A stretch of DNA of 64,000 nt. It comes from DAOPXV01 sp964551445 (lineage in GTDB: Bacteria; Muiribacteriota; UBA9980). Both the position numbers and the translations under genes were made by a program. Below, one piece after another: positions 25,329 through 33,164 of the stretch; within the stretch, counting starts at the first letter, position 1, and each line of letters opens with the position of its first letter. Location: NCBI GenBank assembly GCA_964551445.1, contig CAZKCG010000020.1, positions 11,526 through 75,525 of the forward strand. The letters are read 5' to 3'. A model generated the notes under the pieces. The model was not told the DNA's origin. It saw nothing but the letters and a program-made list of their open reading frames with translations, and did not search any database.

Positions 25329-27635
25329 ATGGCTGAAAAAGTTTTTAAAGACGGGAAACTCGTCGTTATAAAGACCGGGAGAACGATTCATGACCTGAAA
25401 AAAGGCCAGATGAACGATCCTCTGTCGCGTAAAGATGAAAAACCGCCGGAAGAAAGTACTCCGGTCAAACATAATTATATTTCGGCCGGAAGAAATAACG
25501 AGCCTTTGACCGACGAAGTAAAGGCTAAGATCGAAAAACTCAGAGACGAGGGCACCACCGAAGCCATGATCTCTCTGATACAGCTTTTCAGCCATCCAAA
25601 ATGGGCGGCCAGGAAACTCGCTTCCGACATCATGGTCGGTTTTGGCGAAAAAACCGTTCCCGTAATATCACAGACCGTTTTCTTATCTCAAAGTTCGCTC
25701 GATGAGGATTCGCTTTACTGGAGCATCAGGACGCTTGGAACTATTGGCGTGCTGGCTACTCCGGCTCTCGTTACCGTCTTAAATTCCGTAGTTCTGCCGA
25801 AATCTTACAAGGTTTTCGTGGTGCGAGCGATGGAAAGCTGCAAAACGAAAGAAGGCATCGCCGCCCTCATAAATTGCTTCAATGATGAATCATGGCTTAT
25901 AAGGCGCGAAGCGGGAAACGTTCTCGTTAAAATGGGCGAACTTGTCGTTCCTCACCTCAAAGCCGCATTTTCATCCGGAAACGAGGATATCAGATACTGG
26001 TCGGTAAAGATCCTCGGCGGCATACTGGGCAAAGGCGCCATCGAATATTTCAAAAAAATGCTTAAATCAGATAAACGCGATATGCGTTACTTCGCCACCG
26101 CCGCGCTTGGCGAGATAGGCGACGATGAGGCGCTCGACTCACTGGCCGAAACCTTTTCCGACGACTCATGGCTTGTTCGAGCCCAGGTCGCCGAGATACT
26201 TGAAAAAAAAGGCAAAGCCGCCGTCAAGGTCCTTAAGAAGGTCCTTGAAACCGGTTCTTCCGACGCCAAGTTCATGGCCATAAAACTTATGAGCAAGATC
26301 CTTGGAAAAGACGCTGTTAATTATATCTCTAAAATAGTTTCGACGGCCGATACGGACCTGAAATTTTTCGGGCTTTCCGCGCTTGCCGAAACGATGGACG
26401 AATCCGTCATACCAACGCTTGTAAACGCGCTCGGCGACAGCGTCTGGCTTGTCCGCAAGCACGCTTCGGCCCTGCTTGAAAAATTCGGGGCCAAGGTTAT
26501 CGGTAAACTTCTCGATATACTAAATACGAGCCGTGATGAGAATTTAAGATACTGGGTTATAATAACTCTTTGCAATATCGGCAAACCCGCCCTTCAGGAA
26601 ATAAAGAACTTTCTGGCCTCGTCCGATAAAAAAGAAAAACTGACGCTGATCCAGAGCCTGAAAAATGAAACCGTTTGTGAAATGCTGCCTGAACTTTTCA
26701 ATTGTTTCTCCGACAGGCAGTGGCCGGTCCGTAACGAGGCTTATAAGAAGCTCTGCGAGATGTCAGACTGCATCCTTCCGGCTATCTTTGAATATCAGAG
26801 TCACGCCAACTCGGACATCAGGTATTGGACCAGCCAGATAATCAAGAACAATCAGCAGGTGATATCCAAAATGATCCTGCGCTCGCTTAAAAATCCCGAT
26901 CCCTCAATGGCGCCCGAGTCCGCCGCGGCGTGCAATGAGAACGCCATAAAAATGCTTTTGAACATGACCCAGCCGGACGTGGTTTCAGACATGATCGAAT
27001 TTGCTATCGCCAATGCCGATGACAAGCTTCTTCTGAAACTTGGTTCGCCCGAATTTTTCGAAAGCCTGCTCGGCATATACACCGGGCCGGAATTTGAATC
27101 GAAAAGCCAGAAAGCTAAAAATTTTATTACCGCTACGCTTAAGGATTCGGTCGAGAATAACATAAATGCCATCAGAAATTATCTTAAAAATCCCGATTGC
27201 GACCGCGAAAAGATCATGAAGGTCTTAGCCGGCGTCAATTCATCACTAGCCGGCGATGTTTTTGCGAGTTTTTTAAACGACTCCGACCCGCGCGTCCGTA
27301 TGATATCGCTTCAGAACCTGATGAAGAACTGTTCCGATAACGAAGCTCTTTTCGGTCCCGTTATCGAGGCTTTCAAGGCTGAGGATGAAGCCGGCCGCCT
27401 GAATTTCATAAGCAATATGCCGTCCGTTAAAGGCGAAAAAATGCTTCGCGCTCTTTCAAATCAATTCAGGGCATGCAACGATTTCGACTGCACCTGGATC
27501 GCCCGGCTCATGGTTGAATGGGGTAATCAGAGCGTTGATTATCTTGCCGGCGTAATGGATTCCACTTCGGATTCCAAGGTCAAACATTGGGTTGAAAAGG
27601 TCATAAACCACATCAAAGGCGTCGAGTTCCTCTAA
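25329..27635 (+). CDS. HEAT-repeat protein, copy 2 (long)
   Basis: A 768-residue cytoplasmic protein. After an 80-residue basic/disordered N-terminus, HEAT hairpins run from about 80 to about 560, with the repeating sense DDSWLVRAQVAEILEKKG followed by RYWSVKILG or RYFATAALGEIG. Pairs of repeats form units of about 73 residues with strongly conserved S-W-L-(I/V)-R and R-Y-W motifs, unlike most HEAT proteins whose repeats are more divergent. The C-terminal 200 residues are less regular. It resembles copy 1 at 12697-14097. A weak promoter (TTTTAT-17-TATACT, 25235-25263) is upstream; prmA follows after 27 nt. Confidence 0.87.
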   Translation: MAEKVFKDGKLVVIKTGRTIHDLKKGQMNDPLSRKDEKPPEESTPVKHNYISAGRNNEPLTDEVKAKIEKLRDEGTTEAMISLIQLFSHPKWAARKLASDIMVGFGEKTVPVISQTVFLSQSSLDEDSLYWSIRTLGTIGVLATPALVTVLNSVVLPKSYKVFVVRAMESCKTKEGIAALINCFNDESWLIRREAGNVLVKMGELVVPHLKAAFSSGNEDIRYWSVKILGGILGKGAIEYFKKMLKSDKRDMRYFATAALGEIGDDEALDSLAETFSDDSWLVRAQVAEILEKKGKAAVKVLKKVLETGSSDAKFMAIKLMSKILGKDAVNYISKIVSTADTDLKFFGLSALAETMDESVIPTLVNALGDSVWLVRKHASALLEKFGAKVIGKLLDILNTSRDENLRYWVIITLCNIGKPALQEIKNFLASSDKKEKLTLIQSLKNETVCEMLPELFNCFSDRQWPVRNEAYKKLCEMSDCILPAIFEYQSHANSDIRYWTSQIIKNNQQVISKMILRSLKNPDPSMAPESAAACNENAIKMLLNMTQPDVVSDMIEFAIANADDKLLLKLGSPEFFESLLGIYTGPEFESKSQKAKNFITATLKDSVENNINAIRNYLKNPDCDREKIMKVLAGVNSSLAGDVFASFLNDSDPRVRMISLQNLMKNCSDNEALFGPVIEAFKAEDEAGRLNFISNMPSVKGEKMLRALSNQFRACNDFDCTWIARLMVEWGNQSVDYLAGVMDSTSDSKVKHWVEKVINHIKGVEFL

Positions 27636-27662
27636 AAATAAATATCAGGAAGGAAGTTTAAA

Positions 27663-28583
27663 TTGTCCGAAAAAACAAAACCGCAGTCTAAAAAATGGCT
27701 TGCTTTGTCCATAAAATGCAGGCTTGCGCATAACGAACCGGTCCTTGCCATATTATATGGCAATTTTTTTTCTCCGGGGGTCGAGGTCAAAGACAGCGCC
27801 GATGAAGGTTACAATAACATCATCGCTTATTTTTCAGAGGATGACGCCGCGAACGTCGAAATTTTAAAGAAAAAACTTATAGCGCTTTCAGATTTTATCG
27901 AAGGCATTGAAGATATAAAATTTGAAAGTTATATAGTCGACGAAGAGGATTGGGCCAACTCATGGAAAAAATTCTTTTCGCCCAGAAAGCTCGGCAAAAA
28001 AATAATCGTCACGCCGACATGGGAAGACTTCAAGCCCAAAAAGGGTGAATTGCCTATATTTATCGAACCCGGAATGGCCTTCGGCACCGGGCATCACGAA
28101 ACTACCCACCTGTGCGTTAAGCTCATCGAGGAAACGGTCAAAAAGGACGACATCGTTCTTGACGTAGGCACCGGTACCGGAATTCTCGCTATCGCCGCAA
28201 AGCTTCTCGGGGCAAGGCTTGTCGTCGGTACCGATAACGACAAATACGCCGTCGCGATCGCGCGTGAAAATATAGAGCTGAATAAATGTTCCGAAACCGT
28301 AAAGGCTTTTTACGGAAATCTTTTGAGCTTTCGCGATAAGATACGCGACGAGCTGCTTCTTCAAAAGTGCGATGTCGTCGTCTGCAATATTCTGAAAGAC
28401 GCATGTTTGAAGCTGCCGCCGAAACTCATTCCGTTCATACGGCCTTCCACGACGGTAATCGTTTCCGGGATACTTGATTCCCAGTACGACGATATCGAAA
28501 AGGCTTTCGAAAAAAGCGGATTTAAGAAAAAAAGATATACCCAGGAAAAAGACTGGGTCGCCTGTTCATTCATTCTGAAATAA
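27663..28583 (+). CDS. prmA: Ribosomal protein L11 methyltransferase
   Basis: SAM-dependent methyltransferase for ribosomal protein L11, 306 residues. The family signature EPGMAFGTGHHETT lies near 138-151, the SAM-binding VLDVGTGTGILAIAA near 166-180, and the CDVVVCNIL motif near 240. TTG start with AGGAAGG upstream. It follows the long HEAT gene by 27 nt and is probably in the same transcript; a terminator lies about 90 nt downstream. Confidence 0.9.
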   Translation: MSEKTKPQSKKWLALSIKCRLAHNEPVLAILYGNFFSPGVEVKDSADEGYNNIIAYFSEDDAANVEILKKKLIALSDFIEGIEDIKFESYIVDEEDWANSWKKFFSPRKLGKKIIVTPTWEDFKPKKGELPIFIEPGMAFGTGHHETTHLCVKLIEETVKKDDIVLDVGTGTGILAIAAKLLGARLVVGTDNDKYAVAIARENIELNKCSETVKAFYGNLLSFRDKIRDELLLQKCDVVVCNILKDACLKLPPKLIPFIRPSTTVIVSGILDSQYDDIEKAFEKSGFKKKRYTQEKDWVACSFILK

Positions 28584-28670
28584 ACTCCGCTTGTTTTTCA
28601 CGACTCGCGAAAAGGCTTTGCCGTCATATCCCGGGCGCTATAATAAAATATTAAATTATACGAATATACT

Positions 28671-28699
28671 ATTCCGGCTTTTCGGCCGGAATTTTTTTT
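28671..28699 (+). terminator. Rho-independent terminator after prmA
   Basis: ATTCCGGC pairs with GCCGGAAT around a TTTTCG loop, followed by eight T residues. Confidence 0.8.
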
Positions 28700-28708
28700 C
28701 GCCGTTAT

Positions 28709-28831
28709 TTACTCATTCCGGATATCGCCGAATTTTCCGCTGATCGCGGCGAAATTACGGTTTATGAGTTTTAACATTTCTTTTCTGAAATCCGCTTCAG
28801 CGAATTTTTCCTCGTTTATATTTCTGCCCAT
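28709..28831 (-). CDS. Small ORF B, 40 residues
   Basis: A 40-residue product beginning MGRNINEEKFAEADFRKEML and ending in FGDIRNE. GGAG lies 5 nt before the ATG. It is 13 nt downstream of the other 40-residue ORF on the same strand, so the two look like a small operon. It is hydrophilic and probably helical. No family recognised. The ribosome binding site and spacing are the main support. Confidence 0.5.
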   Translation of the reverse strand: MGRNINEEKFAEADFRKEMLKLINRNFAAISGKFGDIRNE

Positions 28832-28844
28832 TTCATCTCCAAAT

Positions 28845-28967
28845 CTAATATTTATTTTCTACCTTTTTTTTGATCGATGAAAGTATGCGTCCGATCTCGT
28901 CGCTGGTAAGGCTGAACCCGAACCGCTGCGCCATTTCATCCATTTCAAGGCGCTTGTCTTTATCCAT
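28845..28967 (-). CDS. Small ORF A, 40 residues
   Basis: A 40-residue product beginning MDKDKRLEMDEMAQRFGFSL and containing TSDEIGRILSSIKKK. GGAGGCGGCAA precedes the ATG, a good ribosome binding site. Helix-rich and charged, resembling in size and composition a small DNA-binding or antitoxin-like protein, but no defined fold is recognised. It precedes small ORF B by 13 nt. Confidence 0.5.
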   Translation of the reverse strand: MDKDKRLEMDEMAQRFGFSLTSDEIGRILSSIKKKVENKY

Positions 28968-29056
28968 TTGCCGCCTCCGTTATTTTTTTATGCTTTCCGT
29001 TATTATCGAAGAATAAATGGATTTATTTAGCCCCTATAAGTATTATCGGTTTTTAA

Positions 29057-29085
29057 TTGACAATTATTTTAAAATATTATATCAT
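29057..29085 (+). promoter_or_regulatory. Promoter placed directly on the ydjC-like start codon (leaderless)
   Basis: TTGACA (29057-29062) and TATCAT (29080-29085) with 17 bp spacing. The -10 element ends 7 nt before the ATG at 29093, the same geometry as at moaA. Confidence 0.75.
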
Positions 29086-29092
29086 TCGTCCC

Positions 29093-29983
29093 ATGAAACT
29101 TATATTCAACGCTGATGATTATGGTATCACGGACGCCGTTTCAGCGGCGATATGTGATCTGATGTCGCGAAGCGAAACGCTTAAAAGCACGACGGTGATG
29201 ATAAATCTTTTAAGCGCCGCGTCGCTTGGCCTTGCGAAGGAAACGCTTTCCAAACGCGGCGGTCTTTCATTCGGTCTTCATTTCAATCTTACGAACGGCC
29301 GGCCGGTTGCGTCGGCCGATAAGGTCAAAACGCTTATCAACCCTCAAAATGGCGAGTTTCTCAAGTTCAAGGACCTGGTCTTATCTCTTGCCGCGGAAAA
29401 GATAGAGCCGTCGCATATAGAGATCGAATTCGCGGCTCAGATGGATCTTTTTCGAGAAAGTTTCGGGTTTGCGCCGTCGCATATCGATTCGCATAAACAC
29501 ATGCATTCGATGCCGCAGATATTTAATATCGTAGTGAAAAACATCGCTAAATATGATGTTTCAAGGCTGCGGCTGACCGAGAACATTCAGGCGCCTGAGC
29601 TTTTTATAAGCCAGGGCATTGAAAAAACCATTATTGAAGATCATTTTAAAAAGAGTTTTAGCGGCGCCGCTTCCGGTTATAAAATGTCCTCGCTCATACC
29701 GGCGGCGGACCGCGATAAAATAAAATTCCCGGAATTATTTTTCGGAACCTACTCGGTAGGAAAGCTTTCGCCTGAAGTGTTTGAGAACGAGGCGGCGGCT
29801 TACGCGTCAAAAGATGCTGTCGCTGAATATATGGTGCATCCCGGCGGTTCCGATTCCGATCTGGAAAAACTTTCAAGCCTTTTAAAGCCCCGCGAAGCCG
29901 AAAGGGATGCGCTCGCATCGCCGGGACTTTATGCCGCCATTAAAAAGCACGGGATCGAAATAATTTCATTCAAGGACATTTAA
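29093..29983 (+). CDS. YdjC/ChbG-family carbohydrate deacetylase
   Basis: Metal-dependent deacetylase of N-acetylated sugars, 296 residues. The conserved start KLIFNADDYGITDAVS places the metal-binding DD at residues 7-8 and fixes the ATG at 29093. LSFGLHFNLT and DSHKHMHSMP (about 140) supply the metal-binding histidines, and MVHPG near 256 is the C-terminal conserved motif. A longer reading from 29057 would begin inside the promoter's -35 box and is rejected. No ribosome binding site is visible. The substrate is probably an N-acetylglucosamine derivative of an envelope glycan or recycled wall; this is inferred. Confidence 0.88.
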   Translation: MKLIFNADDYGITDAVSAAICDLMSRSETLKSTTVMINLLSAASLGLAKETLSKRGGLSFGLHFNLTNGRPVASADKVKTLINPQNGEFLKFKDLVLSLAAEKIEPSHIEIEFAAQMDLFRESFGFAPSHIDSHKHMHSMPQIFNIVVKNIAKYDVSRLRLTENIQAPELFISQGIEKTIIEDHFKKSFSGAASGYKMSSLIPAADRDKIKFPELFFGTYSVGKLSPEVFENEAAAYASKDAVAEYMVHPGGSDSDLEKLSSLLKPREAERDALASPGLYAAIKKHGIEIISFKDI

Positions 29984-30125
29984 ACGGCTGCGTGAAAATA
30001 AGATGTCTGAAAAGTATTGATAAAACTGCCGCTTTATTTCCTCGAAATTATCCGTTTGATTGATTGACCGTTGTCACAATTTTTCCAATGCCGTTAATAA
30101 AATTTAGATGTAGAGTGTGCGATAA

Positions 30126-31319
30126 ATGTTAAAAAATTATAGTTATAAAATATTTCTGGCGGCCATATCTCTGGTTATGCTTACTTCACCCGTCAGGTCA
30201 ACCGCTGGAACGGATCCGGTGGAGCCAGCTGCACAGGCGACCGGCGAGATAATGCTTGCTCCCGCGAACGCGCAGGCCACGGCCGAAGCAGCGATTGCGT
30301 CTAATGCATCGACGGCCGAGGTCATTTCAGATCTGAAAGGGACCGGCGAAACCTTTCTCGAAATGCTATCCGATACGGCGTCGGCGCGGATATTTCCAAA
30401 CGCCGGTTCTCTTGAATCGCTTATAAAAGGCGCGGATGCGAAGAATGAAAAGAAGGAGAAACAGGGTCGAGGCCGCAGGCGGCGTTCAAAAGCGAAGGGG
30501 CCGGATGACGGAAAACCGCTGAAAACAACCGCCGAGATCGAGGCCGAAAAATATTATGAATATCCTCAGTTGACGCTCGAATCATCCACATTCGAAGCGC
30601 TTTTGAAAAAACTTGCCGGAACGGTGGAGACGGTCCTTCCTAAGACTAAAAAAGCGGTGGAAGAGATAAATTCGAAATGGGATAAACGCTGGGCCGACCG
30701 GAACGCTCCCACCACTGAGGAAATAGAAGCGGTTAGAGTAAAGGTCGCCGCCGCCACTCTCGAAGCCGAACTTAAAAGGAAGCGCCGCGAAAGGCGAATG
30801 CCGGTTACGGAAGAAGTGAAGATAGAATCGGGCGCGGACATTTTTATGCGCTATTGTGACGGATGCCATTCGGATTTCGGGAAGACTTTTTATTCTGGAC
30901 CTCTCAAGGGACGGCCGTTCTGGACCAAATATCCTTCCGGCGCAGGCCTTGGTGAAGTTATACGAAATGGCGTCAGGGGCGAGAGGGGCGACATGCCGAG
31001 GTACGGTCGCGAGAAGCTTTCGGATAAGGAACTTGAAGCGCTTATCGAACATATCAAATCGCTGACCCAGCCGCTTGAGATCAAAAATGAAGAACCGAAA
31101 AAAACCCGGAAAACGGCAGAGGTCGAGATAATGGGTTCGAAAGAAGGAACTAAAGAGGTCGGGATAAAAGTTTCAAACGAAGAAACGAAGGAAATAGAAT
31201 TAAAAGCCGTTAAAGAAGAAACGCAGGAAGCGGATATAAAAAAGCCGCGGCCCGAACCGGGAAAAGTAACCAGGAAAAAGAAACCGATAAAAGAAATTAA
31301 ATTAGAGCCTTTTAAATAG
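30126..31319 (+). CDS. Exported monohaem c-type cytochrome with charged tail
   Basis: A 397-residue exported protein. The signal segment SYKIFLAAISLVMLTSPV is followed by a long Ala/Lys/Glu-rich helical region (about 30-235). A cytochrome c domain spans about 235-320, with haem-binding CDGCH at 243-247 and a likely axial Met in GDMPRYG near 291. The last 75 residues are an almost uninterrupted Lys/Glu repeat region (for example KEETKEI-like pieces). The haem motif is single. A soluble or tethered periplasmic electron carrier is likely. A bidirectional terminator follows at 31510. Confidence 0.8.
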   Translation: MLKNYSYKIFLAAISLVMLTSPVRSTAGTDPVEPAAQATGEIMLAPANAQATAEAAIASNASTAEVISDLKGTGETFLEMLSDTASARIFPNAGSLESLIKGADAKNEKKEKQGRGRRRRSKAKGPDDGKPLKTTAEIEAEKYYEYPQLTLESSTFEALLKKLAGTVETVLPKTKKAVEEINSKWDKRWADRNAPTTEEIEAVRVKVAAATLEAELKRKRRERRMPVTEEVKIESGADIFMRYCDGCHSDFGKTFYSGPLKGRPFWTKYPSGAGLGEVIRNGVRGERGDMPRYGREKLSDKELEALIEHIKSLTQPLEIKNEEPKKTRKTAEVEIMGSKEGTKEVGIKVSNEETKEIELKAVKEETQEADIKKPRPEPGKVTRKKKPIKEIKLEPFK

Positions 31320-31509
31320 ATGGATCGAAATATGTCCGGATATTTACCGGGTGCGTTTATTCACGGCGCGTTCGGGTTGGGGTATCGGCCCGTGCATCAA
31401 AGCTTTTAGCGCTGAATCGTGTTTTTGGGGCAGCGTAAAAATATTTGTGCGTCCCGTTTCGGGGACCGCTTAAGTTAGCCGAAATACTAAAAGTCGTTTT
31501 ACGGAAATA

Positions 31510-31555
31510 AAAAAACGGGAATTGCGAAAAAACTCGCAGTTCCCGTTTTTTATAT
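31510..31555. terminator. Bidirectional Rho-independent terminator
   Basis: AAAACGGGAATTGCGA pairs with TCGCAGTTCCCGTTTT (16 bp with one wobble) around a short loop, with A/T runs on both sides. It lies between convergent genes: the cytochrome (plus) and the M16 pair (minus). Confidence 0.88.
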
Positions 31556-31570
31556 ATGAGCTTATTGCGG

Positions 31571-31606
31571 CGGGCCGATCACTGTTTTTGATCAGCCCGA
31601 CTTTTT
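31571..31606 (+). terminator. Second hairpin with T-run between convergent genes
   Basis: CGGGC(C)GATCA pairs with TGATC(A)GCCCG around TGTTTT, followed by CTTTTT. It backs up the upstream terminator for plus-strand transcription. Confidence 0.6.
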
Positions 31607-31607
31607 C

Positions 31608-33164
31608 TTACTTTTTGCCTTCTTTTTTAGAAGCCGGTTTGGCGCCAGGTTTTGCTGGTGTTTTATCCATTTTATCCGAAGGATACATTACGGCCATTAC
31701 GCATTTATTGGGGTCGAAGTATTTTTGCGCGGCCTTCTGTATGTCTTCGCGGGTGGGCGCGAGAACGCTTTCGAGGTACTGGTTCTCGAATTTAGCTCCG
31801 AGGCCGAGGGATTCCCAGGTGGCCAGGAATTTGACCTGGTCCATCATGGTGTTCCTCTGAAGCGCGTAGGAACCTACGAGTTTGTTTTTTGCGCGCGCGT
31901 ATTCCTCTTCGGTTATGAGTTCGGTCCTGAAGCGGTCTATTTCGCGTTTAAAGCCGCGGACGGCCTGATCGTATTTTTCTTTCTGAGTACCCATGAGCAT
32001 TATCAGAGCGGAATTTCCGCGTATGGTCTGGTAATACGCCGTCACCTGATAAGCGAGAGACTCTTTGTCGCGCAGTATCGAAAAAAGGCGTGAGCTCATA
32101 CCTGAACCGAGCACCGTTGCGAGCATCTTGAGGGAGCCGTAATCTTTGCTTTCCACGCCTTCGGTGAGAAATCCCATATAGATGAAGCACTGCGCTTTAT
32201 CTTTTACTTCGCGGGCTTCTCTGGGAGATGTTATCGCGGGATATCCGGCGGCGATCTTTTTGGCGGTTTCTTCGAATATCGGCGAGGTCTTTTCGCTTTT
32301 TTTCAGGCCGCCGAAGCTTTTGGAAAGCGTTTCGCGGACGAATTTCATGTCCGTATTTCCGACCACTACAAAGGTCATGTTTTCCGGAACGAATATCGTT
32401 TTATACCATGCGACTATGTCGTCGCGGGTTATGTTAGGGACGCTTTCGAGCGTGCCTAAATGGTGGAGAGCGTAGGGATGGCCGGCGAACATGGTCTTAT
32501 AGAAAAGTTTTGCGCAGGCGGCGTCCATTTTGTCGTTCTCCATTTTGAGGCCGGCCATTAAGAACTGTTTCTCTTTTTCGACTTCCTCTTTCGGGAATGT
32601 CGGGCTAAGTATACATTCTGAAAATATGTCAAAGTTCTTTTCGAACGATTTGAGCGTTGAAAGAAGCGTGAACGTACCTTCGTTTTTGTAAACTTCGCTG
32701 CCGATAGAGGCGCCGGTCTGTTCGATGCCGCGTGCGATCTGTTCGGCGTTCATTTTGGCGTTGCCTTTTTTGGCGAGGTCGAATAAAAGGCTTGAAATGC
32801 CGTTTTTAGCTTCGGATTCAAACACTGATCCGGCTTTCGTTACAAGGCGCATTACAATTATATCGGAGGATGTGTTCTTTTTGAAAATGATCTTTATTCC
32901 GTTGGCGAGGACTTCCTCTTCGATGATATTGTTCTCTTTGATGCTAGCGACGAGTTTGTTGATCTCGTCCGGCGAGCTCTGCTGAGAAGCCTGAGCGGCG
33001 GCGGGCGCCTGTTCGACGTTAGCTGCTGCCGGTGCCGCTTTTTTCACGTGATAAACCGCCGTTCTGTGGTTCGGTTTGTCGCGCGCCGCGTCTTCGGCGA
33101 AAGCGGCCGAGAATGAAAATAAAACAACCGAGAGTATTAATATGAATAAGGTCTTATTTTTCAC
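31608..33164 (-). CDS. M16-family peptidase-like protein, catalytically inactive partner
   Basis: A 518-residue exported M16 homologue. A signal peptide (FILILSVVLFSFSAAFA) is followed by an Ala-rich linker and two M16 halves. Where the active subunit has H-x2-E-H, this one reads GISSLLFDLAKKG, so the zinc motif is absent. Its Lys-rich C-terminus is KPGAKPASKKEGKK. The start overlaps the end of the active M16 gene by 11 nt. Such inactive/active pairs form heterodimers as in PqqF-like and mitochondrial processing peptidases, so this is probably the substrate-binding half. Confidence 0.85.
   Translation of the reverse strand: MKNKTLFILILSVVLFSFSAAFAEDAARDKPNHRTAVYHVKKAAPAAANVEQAPAAAQASQQSSPDEINKLVASIKENNIIEEEVLANGIKIIFKKNTSSDIIVMRLVTKAGSVFESEAKNGISSLLFDLAKKGNAKMNAEQIARGIEQTGASIGSEVYKNEGTFTLLSTLKSFEKNFDIFSECILSPTFPKEEVEKEKQFLMAGLKMENDKMDAACAKLFYKTMFAGHPYALHHLGTLESVPNITRDDIVAWYKTIFVPENMTFVVVGNTDMKFVRETLSKSFGGLKKSEKTSPIFEETAKKIAAGYPAITSPREAREVKDKAQCFIYMGFLTEGVESKDYGSLKMLATVLGSGMSSRLFSILRDKESLAYQVTAYYQTIRGNSALIMLMGTQKEKYDQAVRGFKREIDRFRTELITEEEYARAKNKLVGSYALQRNTMMDQVKFLATWESLGLGAKFENQYLESVLAPTREDIQKAAQKYFDPNKCVMAVMYPSDKMDKTPAKPGAKPASKKEGKK

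Noticed and set aside
31320..31505. Possible small RNA between the cytochrome gene and the terminator (hairpin GTCCCGTTTCGGGGAC near 31453-31468).
   Set aside because: No promoter is visible before it and the hairpin is short; it is likely part of the cytochrome 3' untranslated region.
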